Of a stretch of DNA of 64,000 nt, positions 22,320 to 34,401 are shown piece by piece; the stretch's first letter is position 1, and each line of letters opens with the position of its first letter. Made by a program: the position numbers and the translations under genes. A model generated the notes under the pieces. That model made no database searches and was not told the origin of the DNA. It saw only the letters and a list, made by a program, of their open reading frames with translations. The stretch is taken from the NCBI RefSeq assembly GCF_014805685.1, contig NC_060885.1:18714132-18778131 (forward strand), written 5' to 3'. This DNA is from Silurus meridionalis (Eukaryota > Chordata > Actinopteri > Siluriformes > Siluridae).

Positions 22320-24990
22320 GGTGCTAGGCCCACTTTAAATGCTGCTTGTCACTTATCAGCCTGAAAAATGACTGTTTAGTGTTAGTAAGCAACCTCTTGA
22401 TTGTTTCACTTGTCTTTGTATACTGATAATAGGTCTATTATTTATCTTCCTGTATTTCTGGACAGTGATATTAAGTAAAAATAACAAATATTGCCAAATC
22501 ATTACTTAATTATTATTTAATACAAAACTAGACAAACTCAGTAATATGTAATGTACATTGTTCTATTTTAGACCTTTCATATTTCTTTTGTTTGTCTAAA
22601 TAAAAATGCACGAGGCTCTGCACCTGCAATAATGACTCATGTTTTGTCATATGGATGATCATGATCAGCTACTTTCCTTTTCCATACTTTGTTTTTTTCA
22701 ACACTTTGTTAGAGGCTTTCTGATTTTTTTTTTTTTTTTTGTAATTAGAAGTTTGAATCTTGTGGTTAATTCCTTGATAATTCTGTTCTTTATGTCTTCT
22801 CTGCAAAAATGGATTGTAATGCGTTCACCTTGCCCTTTGAAAATCAATGGAGGTGTCACTGACTCTAGTGTTTTTGTTTTTTCTTCACAGCTCTCAAATT
22901 GTTTCTGTCATCAACTGCTGTTGTTTTTCATGCTGACCTGTTCAATGAATAATTGTTATAGCACCAGTGGTTTCTTTCTTGTTATGGACATTGCTAATTG
23001 TTACACTGGTTCACCCAGTGTTTGTGAAATGGATTTAATCAATTTGCCCTTTCCTACAGTAGCTCTGAAATTGCTAATTTTCTACCTAAAATAGCTCTGG
23101 TATTTTTTTTTATTTATCCTTTTTTATCAGTGAAATGCAGGCTTTGCAGGCAAAAGCAGGAATACAAACCAAGAATAGACATTTAGGGCTATTAATAATT
23201 TAATATTAGGAAACACCTGTCAGTCACATGGACACTTGAAAAAGAGTGGAATATAAACAACAAGCCTTGTGCTGACCACATGCAAGTTTATATATCCCTC
23301 AAATTCTGATCTGTCATCTGATCTGTATTATATATTCTGTATAGAGCTGACACAGGACTATATATAAACCACAATGACCTCTTGCAACATCATGGTTATG
23401 TCAAGGTAGGTTAAATATTAGACACTGTTATGCCATGTCATTTATGGTTTAAAATAAGACACAGCTGGATGCTGCACAACCCTGCTCAACATAGCCTGTA
23501 ACTGCCTTCAGCATTCTGATATTTTGTCAAGCAAAATGCTTTTCTGTTTTTTTAAATGTAAAGGTGCTGAGACCTCCTTTGGCTCTACATTTTTTTATAA
23601 TAGAAACCTAACCTGTTATTAGTGAGATGTCCATTATCCTGTTCTGTGTTCTGGTCCTTGTTCTGTGTTCTGGTCCAGCACAACAAATCAACAAAACAAA
23701 GTCCACTGTCATTTAAACCTTTTTTTTTTTTTTTTACACAGTTTTATTCTAACTGTAATTCAATGTCAGCAATAAGAGGCTCAAATATAGCTTTTGAGCT
23801 TCTCTAAAGAAGCCAAAGTACAAAACAGATGAATAGACTCAGACAGATCAATAATATCCTGGGCTAGATGACTTGCTTCTTGAATCCAATGATTTATCTG
23901 CTTATGGTACCTCACTAACTTTACTTTTCACTGCATGCCAACAAATATGCACACAACTAAAACTGTACACATGTAGGCAGTGACTCATTACCTTGCTGTT
24001 TTAAATGTAACTACAACACTCTCTGTTTATTAATGACATATTGATAGGGATAACATTTTTGTAGTTATCAATCAAGGAAAGTGGGCTAGACTAGTAGAGT
24101 GTGATGCTTAATTTTGATTAGCCAATTTTTTGCTGTTCATTTCTTTGCATCATAAAGAGTTCCCATTTATACTATATCATTCAGACTATTTTCCAAGTAA
24201 GGTTGTGAGATGAGTTATGGGGTAAAAATTAATTGCTAGACAACTGTCTTCATTTGCACTTTTGTAGGAAATCACTTGTGTATAAATATATAATACACCT
24301 TAAATTAGCTAATATCTTGCTTCTGTGATGGCAGTATATTTTGCTAGGCTGGTACATAATTAGCTTTGCTAGAAATTTTATTAGATCATTATTCTGTATA
24401 TCATTTCATTTTGAAGGCAGTAAAGATAGCTTATCTATTTTTTACTAGCGCCTTTAAAAGAAAATTAATGATTCTAGTTATTATATAATATTCAATGTGT
24501 CGCATTAAATGTTTTTTGCTTACTTGCTTCACATAAAATAATTTAGTTAACTGTCTTTGGATCAAGTAGGTTTATTATGTTAAAGTGGTGTGACAAATTG
24601 TGTATTTGCCAAAACCTGTATGAAATGGCAATATGAAAGGTATTTTAAGACTTTGCTTGAAGTAAAAAAAAAATTTTTTTTTTCATTTGTGTTTGGTAAG
24701 AACTTCTCGGCAGATGGTAATGCAAGTGCATATTTAGACCAAAGGTGAACTTAAATTATAACTCAGTTGATGGATTGTGTATCTCACAAAAATATGTAAA
24801 TGAATTTTTTCTTTTTCTTTTTTTTTGTTTAAATTGATTAACTATAACATTAGATAAGGCAACTTTACAGACTGGATACAAATGAAAGTAAAGTAAAAAA
24901 TAAAAGAGCAAAGAAATAAATGAGATGCGTCCACCTGTGTACTGCATGGCACAAAAATATCTTACCATGTTCTTACCATGTTCAAAAATA
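22320..24990. other. No gene seen
   Basis: AT-rich unique sequence with T-runs. A 151-codon reading frame at 22639-23094 is a string of Phe/Leu/Ser/Cys codons without a recognisable domain and is not supported as a gene. Confidence 0.55.
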
Positions 24991-24997
24991 TCTTACT

Positions 24998-25046
24998 ATG
25001 GCATTGCTTGGCATTATAGTGAGGGAAGACATGCAGGTAGTTAGTT
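24998..25046 (+). mobile_element. Short RTE 3' segment in plus orientation, with shared 21-bp flank
   Basis: 25019-25046 (GTGAGGGAAGACATGCAGG...) is RTE sequence in plus orientation, preceded by ATGGCATTGCTTGGCATTAT as at 22152. It abuts the minus-strand RTE piece at 25051; the two meet at the same point of the RTE sequence (GTGAG). Confidence 0.8.
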
Positions 25047-25050
25047 TAAA

Positions 25051-25397
25051 CTCACCACATCCATAAACATCCTCCTTGGACTTCTTCTTTCCCCCCTTCC
25101 TGGCAGCTCTATCCTAAGCATTCTCTTACCAATTTACCCTATGTCCCTCCTCTGCACATGTTCAACCATCTCAATCATGCCTCCCTCACCTTGTCTCCAA
25201 AATGTCCCACATGTGCTGTCCATCTAATAAACATGTTTCTAATCCTGTTCATCCTCCTCACTCCCAATAAAAATCTCAGCATCTTCAACTCCTTGCCACC
25301 TCCAGCTCCACCTCTTGTCTTTTTTCAAATGCTACTGTCTCTAAACCATACAACATAGACATAAACATAAACTTTCCCTTTCACTCTTGCAGATACC
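25051..25397 (-). mobile_element. RTE LINE fragment, C-terminal region, minus strand
   Basis: CTCACCACATCCATAAACAT through ACTTTCCCTTTCACTCTTGC corresponds, inverted, to the RTE C-terminal coding region (about 16965-17318 of the full copy). It contains the landmarks for the metal-rich C-terminal part (CTGCACATGTTCAACCATCT). No poly-GAA tail is attached because the 3' segment is the inverted one at 25019. Confidence 0.85.
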
Positions 25398-25590
25398 GGC
25401 ACCATAATTATAATAAATAGTAAAGTATGCTGCAGCAAAGCTTATCCTTGAATTGTCTGCTAATGAGTCTAAACCAGTGTAAGAGAGATGGACATCATCA
25501 ACCAGAAAAATATAATTTATGGAAATAAATGGCAATAAAGACACATTATTCAACAAAAGAAATTTACTCTCAAGAATGTGTTTAAATCAG

Positions 25591-25960
25591 GGGTTTCCAA
25601 ACAACCTTACATGGACATTTTATGCTAAGGTGAAGGTGATGGAGAGGACAAGTATGTCTCCAGACCTGAACCCTATTGAGCACCTGTGGGGCATCCTCAA
25701 GCGGAAGGTAGAGAAGTGCCATGTGTCTAACATATACCAGCTCCATGATGTCATTATGGAGGAGTGGAAGAGAATCCCAGGAATAACCTGTCCAGTTCTG
25801 GTGAATTCCATGCCCAAGGCAGTATTGGATAACAGTGCTGCTCACACAAAATATTGACACTTTGGAATCAGGTTGTTCACTTAGGGTGTATTCACTTTTG
25901 TTGCCAGCTATTTAGAAAATAATGTCTGTATGTTGAGTTATTTTTGGAGGATAGTAAATC
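25591..25960 (+). mobile_element. Tc1-like transposon, 3' half
   Basis: The end of a Tc1 transposase reading frame is followed by the usual Tc1 3' sequence (TAGGGTGTATTCACTTTTGT, GCCAGCTATTTAG, TGTTGAGTTATTTTTGGAGG). The left half and both outer inverted repeats are missing or unrecognisable. Ends are approximate. Confidence 0.8.
25625..25857 (+). pseudogene. Tc1 transposase, C-terminal fragment
   Basis: An uninterrupted stretch of about 76 residues to a TGA at 25855-25857. It contains MSPDLNPIEHLWGILKRKVE, where the Glu of PIEHLW is the third member of the Tc1 DD34E triad, and ends in a PKAVLDNSAAHTKY-type tail. The DNA-binding domain and the first two Asp residues are absent, so it is a remnant of a cut-and-paste transposase. 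Confidence 0.9.
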
Positions 25961-28580
25961 TGTACTGTACTTTATCACTAAGTGGTGCAACTATCATGCT
26001 ACTTTTTACAACAAATCAGGAGACAGTTCATGTCTTTCTGTCTTTACTTTTATTGCTAGTTGTAGCACCAAGTCACTCCACATTTGTCACAATGTTGAAC
26101 ATGCCACCATCTAGTTGCGAGCAGTCACTGTCACTCATGTCATGTCATTTGAAGCTACCAGCTCTTATTGAAAACAAATGGTCTCTGGGCACATTGTTGC
26201 TGCACGTCACTGTACATGTGAACAATTTAATCTTACTATTCATTTACTGTTGTAATGGAGATTTTTTTTGTTGCTCTGGTACTGAAAATTGTAGGTTGAA
26301 CTATAGCACTGTATCATGCTGTGAAAGATACTATAAAGAGAACATAACTGAAAGGACACAAACTATCCTTTGAAGTGCCACTCAATGACGATGATTTTTA
26401 TTTTACAGTGTTTTCTGCTATTTGCACATAAAGCAGTTGGTAGTTGTAATGAAATATTTCACACTGAAAGAAAAAAGGCATCAGTGTCTCATCTTTGTAC
26501 CAAGCCCTGAGGGGGTGTAATCCTACAGAGATTTATGAATCATATCTGAGCTTTTAATAAATTCAGCACATAGGAGCCAACATTTAAAGACTCAGTATAA
26601 TCCTTTTTTAAGTAATATTAAATGTGGCTTGAAATAAGATCAGAATGTGTGTATAAAACCAGTGGCATACGATTTGTAATAAATTTGTTGCTTTATCATC
26701 AAAAATTGTAGCCATTTCACAGGTACAGCTCTATTTTATATTATAGTTACAGTAGCTTTAGAAAGTAATCTGTTTCTGGTGTTTGAAGAAATGGGGAACA
26801 GTCTGAATAAGGACTTGATAAACAAGCACTCTAATAATTTTGACAGTAATCAAAGTGCTTTTAATAAAATTGTACCTGGGTTTGGTCCAAGCAGGCGAAC
26901 CTTACTGCATCCAAATTGATCATGTGCCTACATGTCTCTGGCATTTTTCTAATTAACTCCATTTTAGAGGAGATTTTGTTTGCTCTAATATCAAATCCAT
27001 GTCGCCTACGCAACAATACATTCCATATTGTGACTCGATAGTCACACAGGGAGAAAGCCAAGAGATTTGATTTTCTCTCTGACCTGAAAAAAAAACTGCA
27101 CTCCCATTAAAATGTAAATTCTAGAATCTAGATAATTTTAAAGTTCTTTTGCTGTTGTCTGTCAAGGGTCAGTTTCTCTACACGGCATAGCAAAAATGTA
27201 CGTCTTTTTAAGAAAATTACAATACAGTCAGGATACTAAGAACCAATAATTACACAGAGTGATTTCTTTTTTTTAAGAGCATGTTATACTTCTCAATGCT
27301 GGGGAGGTGGATAATGAAATGGAAACATACTGTATAAAACACAGAGATGGTGCTAGTTTAGTCAGAATAAAGAGTAATGTTAATAGAGAAGCAAGACCCA
27401 ATAGGCTATGGTTAGCATAAATATGGATTCATTGCTGAACAACATGTTTAGTGTATTTAGTACAATAAACATTTTAATACCATGATCTATTTTGGTATAT
27501 GACTTTCATTTCATGTAATTGAGAACTTTTTGGTGTGCAGTGCTTAATTTGCAGGACTGTAAAATTTACAGTTACTAGAAAAAAAAGGAATTGAGGGCAT
27601 CTCACAGGTTTCAGTTTAATCCATATGCCTTAGAGTAACACAGTAAAACCCACATTTTGAAATATATTAAATCGCATTTTTTTTTTATGCACTATGTCTA
27701 AGCAACAACAGGTAACTTATTTACATACAGTATATTAGTTTCAGCCTGAGGCTGTAATTATAATACCAAAGACATTACATTTCTTATCATTTGTGAATTT
27801 GAAAACATTTTGGCAGTTTCACAATTCTGTCTTTAATATTGAATGAGAAGAGTTTGCTATGACTGTTATGCATATCATTCAACACTATCGATCTTTCACC
27901 GAATTAAACCATTTTTTTTCTGAGACAGACCACTCAGTTGTAGACAAAGTAGTCTTTTATGTGTAGTTGGCTGACACAATGATCCTTTTCATACTGTTAA
28001 TCCATACTGTTCATCCAGATAATTCTTGTTATTGTTATGACAGCAGCTCTGTTTCAGCCATAAGCATATCCACCTACATTTTGTGTCATCACAAACTGTG
28101 TTATCATGACTTTTGAAACAGGCACAAGAGGCTTTTACTGTCTCTTATATAATTGCTATTTTGCTCTCTTGTCACTTTGCATATACCTAAAGGAGCTTCC
28201 TTTTCAAAGGGCTTTATATATCAAAATATTGAATAGTGGATTATTATAACAAAGCACCTTTCAAGAGTGAGTAATACATTTGTAGCCATTGTAAAAAAAA
28301 TTAATATAAAAAAATAAAAAAACAAGGACATAAAACTGATTGAAGACTGCAGAAACAACTACTTGTTTGGAAAACAGTGTTTTAAAACACAATCATTTAT
28401 GCTCACTGGCCAATGAAAACATAAAAAAAAAACTATTGCCTACAAGTTAACATATTATTCATTTGTAAGTTTAAATAAAAAAATTTTTATGAGTGCACTC
28501 AGTAGTCTTTTACTCAGTTTGCTACAACAGGCAAAAAAGCACACAATTTGCACACAAACTTACCACAAAAAAACATTCCC
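25961..28580. other. No gene seen; candidate conserved non-coding block at about 26870-27065
   Basis: A 147-codon frame at 25930-26373 begins inside the Tc1 tail and has no recognisable domain. The stretch 26870-27065 (GTCCAAGCAGGCGAACC, ATTGATCATGTGCC, TCTAATTAACTCCATTTTAG, CATGTCGCCTACGCAAC) has balanced composition and homeodomain-type words. The rest is plain AT-rich sequence. Confidence 0.4.
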
Positions 28581-28584
28581 TAAT

Positions 28585-28931
28585 CAGTGGTCCCCATCGG
28601 CACAATTCGGGACAATTGGTACCGGGCTGCACAAAAAGAATTACATAACTTACATTATTTCTGTTTTATTTATTACCGTTTTATTTTGGATAATTACCGA
28701 ATTCTCTCTGCCACATCTGTCTATGACTCACTCTTGATGCATGTCAAGATGCTTGCCTCGGTTACATGTCTGACCTACATCCGCTACCTTCTTAAAGGGG
28801 CTGCTCCGGCCGGTAACACATAATATGTTACCGCTAAATTGAAACCCCCAAGCTAGCAAAATGAACAAAAAACAACACAGTGAATTCAGGTTTATTATTA
28901 TATTTGGAAAATACCAGTTTGGGACCTGCTG
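28585..28931 (-). mobile_element. Non-autonomous hAT-like element with imperfect 8-bp target duplication
   Basis: The ends CAGTGGTCCCC (28585) and, inverted, CAGCAGGTCCC (to 28931) are hAT-type. They are flanked by TCCCTAAT and CCCTAGAT, an imperfect 8-bp duplication. Read minus, the internal stretch 'aataataaac-tgaat-cactgtgttg ... gctagcttgggggtttcaatt...ggtaa...gtgttacc-gccggagcagc' is the same as at 37965-38061. It has lost the GCGCC... segment that follows the terminus in the other copies. Confidence 0.7.
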
Positions 28932-28939
28932 CCCTAGAT

Positions 28940-30510
28940 CATCCCTCTTGTTTGCTGCTATGAAGATTTACAAAACATGGGTTTATAATAGTACTACTGT
29001 TTTGTGAAAACATTTCTGTATCAAGGAGCATGATTGTCGCTATTTACTTTTTGCATTGAATATAAAACGTTATTTATACATGAATAACATTGGCATCTAC
29101 AATTATGTAAAAAATACCTTTCCCTTACACAGTCATTTATGTCAAACAATAATGACTACTATAATAATATACTATAACAACAATTTTTTTTTATTAACTG
29201 TAACACTGAAATATGATCATATTTCTTTACAGCTAAAATCTCACTTAATCTCAGTAGTGAGTTTGTTTCCAAACTGAGGAGATGTGTAATGTAATCAAAT
29301 GTAATAAATGAAACCAAAAGGACTAAAATTTAATCACTTTTATTGAAACAAATCTGGAACACAAAATATTAAGAATACAAGCAGGACAGACATTTCTATG
29401 TTAAGCACAAAGAGAAACAGAGACCAAAAAAGAAAGAAATCCATAACAGGCCAGTCCAGAAAGAGTGTAGTGATATGAGCAAGTAGCAATGAAAAACAGC
29501 CCCTTCAGCAGAATAGTCTGGATCTTGTTCAGAAATTATTAAACAATCTTGAAGTGTGTAAAACTCTAAGTCAGAGACCACAAAAGAGGCCCCATAGACT
29601 GCCAGCATTGAGTAGCTTGTTATTCAATCATAAAGCAGAGCTCCATAAATCTATGAAAGATTTATAAGACAAGATAATCTTACTCTAATAAGAGTGAAAT
29701 GGCAGAAGAATGAGCAGCAGACCCGAAATAATATGAGCAATAAAATAGCTTACACTGATGCATGAAGGAGGTCAGGGGTGGACAAGCCACTACTGTACGG
29801 GAAAGGTTAATTGTGTTCAGGATGTTGTTGGTATTTTTCTATATTGCAGAATTAAGAGACAAGTTGTTATAAACTACAATTTGCTACTAATTTCCAAATC
29901 CCTAAGCCTTCATACAGGTATATAAAAAGAATGCTATATGGGTTTTGGTAAGAATACATTTTATTTTAACTACTGGATCATATATACACTGATGTACTGC
30001 ATATTCATTTCTTAGTTCATGGTTAGTTTTTGCTCTTAAGGCATGACTTTGCAGGGATTCAACCATACCCGAACTGGTGACTGGCCTTGCCAACGCATCA
30101 GAATGTAACAACAATTCTGATAGGAACAAAAAAGGAAAAGTGGCACAAAATCAAATGCACAAAATTGTCTCTATTGACTAAGTGAATTATGCTTTTGCAG
30201 TGTGCTGAAAGAAACTACACACCAAAAAATACCTTTTTGTTACTTTTGTAACTCCTGTGTTTGACTTGGTGAAGTAGCTTCCTGTGTTTGACTTGTTTGC
30301 CGCGAGTTCCGTGTTTCTGTTGGTGTTTTCAAACGAAACTTTACTATTTGTCTATCCTTAAATAATCCCAAATAGTTTTTAGCACCTGTAGCTTGTTAAC
30401 TTGAGTACCACTAGTGTTGACTACATTCATTGCCTCACATGTTATCATACCTTTCACACTTTATCTTAACTCTATTCGCTATTATAAGCACTATGTCGGT
30501 TGTGTGTATC
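28940..30510. other. No gene seen
   Basis: Unique AT-rich sequence. Near 30255-30300 a 15-base phrase (CCTGTGTTTGACTTG) is repeated. Just before the L2 element, 30300-30510 may be its untranslated leader, but I could not confirm that. Confidence 0.5.
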
Positions 30511-30520
30511 TTTAAGCACA

Positions 30521-30900
30521 GGTGAGGACTCGTTCGAGTTGCAAACGGCAGAGTTAGAGATGAAGGCTTTAGAGAAACAGATTCATGCCTTACATGCAAA
30601 GCATGCCTAACTGCGAGAGTGAAAAGCAGCGCTGGAAACATCCCGGGCGGATGCTCACTCGTCCCAGGTAAATTCTCGGGTTGAACCTAATGCTCCCAGC
30701 ACCTCAACTCCGCGTGTCTCCCTGGCCAGCGCACCTACAACGCGTAGGTGTCCAGGTATCGTTTACTCTGGGGAACAACGGACCCTGGATGCTGCAGCAG
30801 CGGAAGACGCGAGCCAAGCCCCGGTCGAGGGCATCTCCACCGACCTTAAAGGTCTCGACTGAGAACCGATTCGCCCCACTCCTCATCTTTAAGTCACGTC
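30521..30900 (+). pseudogene. L2 LINE ORF1 relic (coiled-coil type)
   Basis: In the frame starting at 30521 the reading is DSFELQTAELEMKALEKQIH and ALHAKHA, then TAA and LRE, then TGA, then KAALETSRADAHSSQVNSRV and EPNAPSTSTPRVSLASAPTT. The heptad-rich Glu/Lys start and the Pro/Ser-rich follow-up resemble the ORF1-like region of fish L2 elements. In another frame it continues to TENRFAPLL. Two in-frame stops make it non-functional. Confidence 0.6.
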
Positions 30901-30904
30901 AATA

Positions 30905-31970
30905 AACCCCTCAAGTTAGCAGTTATTAAACCTCTCATTAAGAAACCAAATCCAAACACAATATCAAATTACAGACCCATTTCAAATCTCCCATTTTCAG
31001 AAAAGATTGTCTATTGTTCCTGCTTACAAGAGAACAATATCTTTGAAGAGTTTAAGTCAGGTTTTAGGCCCCATCATAGCACAGAACTGCTCTGGTTAAA
31101 ATCTCTAATAACCTGTTTTAGCTTCAGACCAACGCTACATCTCTCTGTTAGTTTTACTAGATCTTAGTGCTGCATTCGCTTACAAAATTACATCGGCATT
31201 CAGGGACAGGCATTAAGCTGGTTTAAATCCTATCTGTCTGATCTTTACCATTTTGTAGTGCTATCCAGGTTTATGCAAGTAAATTATGGGGTGCCACAAG
31301 GTTTAGTTCTAGGACCCCTGCTTTTCACAGTATACATGCTTCCCTAAGGAAATATTATGAGAAGGCATGATATTAGCTTCCACTGTTATGCTGATGATTC
31401 CCAGTTATATATCTCATCGAAACTAGATGATACAGCTCAATTAATAACTGAGTGTGTCAAAGAATTAAAAAATTGGATGACTCATAACTTTCTATTATTA
31501 AATTCTGCTAAGAGAGATTGCTCATCGGCCCAAAATCAGTACACAGAAGCTCCAGCATTTCATCCTGCATTTAGAAGGATGTAACTGTAACTACTAGTTC
31601 AACAGTAAAGGACCTGGGAGTTATTTTAGACAGCAACCTGTTACAAAAACAGCCTTCTTTCACCTTAAAAATTTTGCTAAGCTAAGAAACATGTCAATAT
31701 CTGATGCAGAGAAGCTTATCCATGCATTCATGACCTCCAGACTGGACTATTGTAATGCATTACTAGGTGGATATCCTGCATCATTAATAAACAAGCTACA
31801 GTTAGTTCAGAATGAGCAGCCAGAGTTCTCACAAGGTCGAGGAAATATGACAATATAACCAAAATCTTATCATCCCTACACTGGTTACCTGTTAAGTTTC
31901 GAATCGACTACAAACTACTGACAGTGTTCGTGGCTCAGAAACACTCTCCAAGTTTAAGTGCAGATTAAAA
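30905..31970 (+). pseudogene. L2 LINE reverse transcriptase relic
   Basis: Pieces in several frames, in order: AVIKPLIKKPNPNTISNYRP then ISNLPF (RT entry); FKSGFRPHHSTE; ALSWFKSYLSDLYHFV; VNYGVPQGLVLGPLLFTVYM; RRHDISFHCYADDSQLYISS, with the catalytic YADD box (reading frame 31357-31584); FITEC-type helix and NLLLLNSAK. Stops, frameshifts and a gap between the fingers and the palm are visible. RT would copy the element RNA at the nicked target. Confidence 0.85.
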
Positions 31971-33198
31971 TGTATCTTTTCAGCAAGGCCTAGCCATAAC
32001 ATGTCACATATCATAATCTTGTGCTCAATTACATCTGATCAAATGCACATTATCAACTTGTGCTTGTTATCATGAAAAGCAGATACGCTAATTCCTCTCC
32101 ACTGCTTCTCTCTCTTTACGCATCCCAAGGCATCCTGAGGTTGCACTAGCCCCAGTCACATCCCACCTCATGAAGATTGTGGACCTGTAAAGAAGTAGAT
32201 GCCAAACCCTGCAAAAATCCCAAGCCATCTAGAGACGTACCAGCGGCAATTGGATCCCACTTCATGTGGAGTTTGGACAAATGTTGAGCTATTTTATGAG
32301 TTGCTCAGTAGCTCCTAGTTTTATAACCACAAATGACTGTAAAAGACTGTAGAAAGAACATTACTAGAAAGAACATTACATCAGGGATAAGTACACACCA
32401 TTTACCTTAACTCCTAAAATTCTGTAAAGCTGCTTTGAGACTATGTCTGTTGTGAAAAGCGCTATAGAAATAAATTTGACTTGACTTGACTACTTTTATT
32501 TTTTGTTAGCTGTTCTAATTCACCACCATGAAAGCACCATGGTTTACAAATGCAAATACACTTTTACACAGATTATATTCCAATAAGGTAAGCACTAATG
32601 CTTAATAAGAAAACAAACTTGACTTGTTTTAGAGTCAAACTATGTGACATGAAATGCTAGTTAATATATTAGTCACAGTGTTTCACATATGCTTGCTATT
32701 ATGTTATTGCTTAATTAAGTTTATTCAAGTCTTATTAATTGCAATACGATTTACTTCTGGTGGATTACTAAAAGGTAATGAACATGTTAATACTGTTTAA
32801 TACAAGTTTGATCAGCAAATGAGTTTAGATTCCTAACTTCTGTCTAAAAGTGACAGAGAAGAACTGAATTAATATGGACTTGGTGTGACATGAATTTAAA
32901 TGTAGTAATATTTAGTGAACGCTGTGTTCTTTTTAGAAGAACTTTCCCTGTGTAGATTAATAAAAAAAAAAAAATTATGACTGTTGCTGTGTGGCATTTT
33001 TTCAAGCAGTAATTCTAATGATATCCTATATAAAAAGAAAAAGGAACAAATTTGTGTTTATCCATATGAAATGTCCATTTAATACACTGTTGTGTCCTCA
33101 AGATTTGAGTGTGAAATTATCTGTAGAGTTTACCCATAACATGAGACTGGATGTGTCAGTATGCTAGCTAATTAATGTATGATTTGTCCTTTTCTGGA

Positions 33199-33201
<3 letters not shown>

Positions 33202-33241
<40 letters not shown>
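33202..33241. repeat. (GA)n microsatellite
   Basis: About 20 uninterrupted GA units. Confidence 0.97.
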
Positions 33242-33242
<1 letters not shown>

Positions 33243-33551
33243 AAGCGGTGTAATGAAATGACCTTTGGAGAGTAGCAGATAATAAATGTACATGTATGGA
33301 TATAAATGCCTCCTGTCTGAATGTGATTAGAGATTTTGTAAACATGGATCCTGTGTGTCAACAATTCAGCATGTAAAAGAGACCAGAATGTACTAAAAAC
33401 CTGAACTCATGACATTCAACTTAAATACATCTAGTACAATCACAGGAGTAACAAGCTCATGATAGATCATATTTTAAGCATTTAGATAATGAACAAGAGA
33501 AAATTGAAAACTGACAAGAATTCTAAAATGTCACCCAAATTCAATGTCACC

Positions 33552-33558
33552 CAAAACA

Positions 33559-33655
<97 letters not shown>

Positions 33656-33662
33656 TGTTTTG
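33552..33662. repeat. (TA)n microsatellite within an 11-bp inverted pair
   Basis: CAAAACAGTTT (33552-33562) and AAACTGTTTTG (33652-33662) are perfect inverted copies enclosing about 43 TA units, making a ~111-bp near-perfect palindrome. A direct repeat AATGTCACCCAAA precedes it. Confidence 0.95.
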
Positions 33663-34401
33663 TGTTAGCAATCATTTAATGTTTGGATATCGTTTTTGTG
33701 AATCTATGTCATATAACATATTATATATGCCATGCATTACAGCAAGAGAGGCATTTATTCATTTATTCAATACCATTTTACTAAAGCAAGCTCCAAAGCT
33801 CTACACTACAACCGCAACTGTGCCAGCTACATCATCTGGAGCAGTTCGAATCAATATTTGTCCTATAACATGACAAACCTTAAAGAATTTAAATAAAATA
33901 CAATCTACTCAACAGAGATGCATACTCATAATTTGCACCGCTCCTCAGAGACTGTAAGCCAGTGGTACGGCTCACATTCACTGGTCTGGAAGTGGCAAAC
34001 AAACCCTTTCCCAGGCTGAGACAAGCTAGCTAGTTTCGGGGTTGACTGACACCTCCTCACGATGTCTAGCTTTTCTTGAAAATGGATTTTTAAGAATGTC
34101 TGAGACCAAATCAATTTCTCTTTCTCAGTCAGCCACAGTGGGCATAAAAAAGTCTAACTCTGACTTTCTCTGACCAACCAATCAGAGGATGGAAAAATGC
34201 TGACACTATTCTGGGCTAGCTAGCTGGCGCTGTGAGACAAATTTGAAATCTGATTTGTTTAAAAAAAACAGACCCGTTGCTAATATAGTCTAAGATATAA
34301 CAATCAGCACTACTGAATCTGAAGTCCCTGGGCAGATTAGATTGACATGGCAGCACATAGAGGCTTAAATCTAAATGGACAAAAATTCTAACATACACAT
34401 A

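Larger units (their letters stand above)
30521..32491 (+). mobile_element. L2-clade LINE, internally deleted, with diagnostic 3' end
   Basis: An ORF1 relic (30521-30900) is followed by reverse transcriptase sequence (about 30905-31970) and an untranslated 3' end that finishes GCTTTGAGACTATGTCTGTT, AAAAGCGCTATAGAAATAAA, TTTGACTTGACTTGAC. That (TTGAC)n ending is characteristic of fish L2 elements. The AP endonuclease that should lie between ORF1 and RT is missing, so a large internal deletion joins them near 30900. Confidence 0.88.
32495..34398. other. No gene seen; two microsatellites
   Basis: Contains (GA)n at 33202-33241 and (TA)n at 33563-33650. Otherwise this is unique AT-rich sequence. 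Confidence 0.55.

Noticed and set aside
22639..23094. 151-codon plus-strand reading frame, hydrophobic, starting with a plausible ATG
   Set aside because: Dominated by Phe/Leu/Ser/Cys from T-rich DNA, no recognisable domain, no sign of splice context; consistent with chance in AT-rich sequence.
25930..26373. 147-codon plus-strand reading frame with hydrophobic segments and many Cys
   Set aside because: It begins within the 3' end of a Tc1-like element and has no family resemblance; probably chance.
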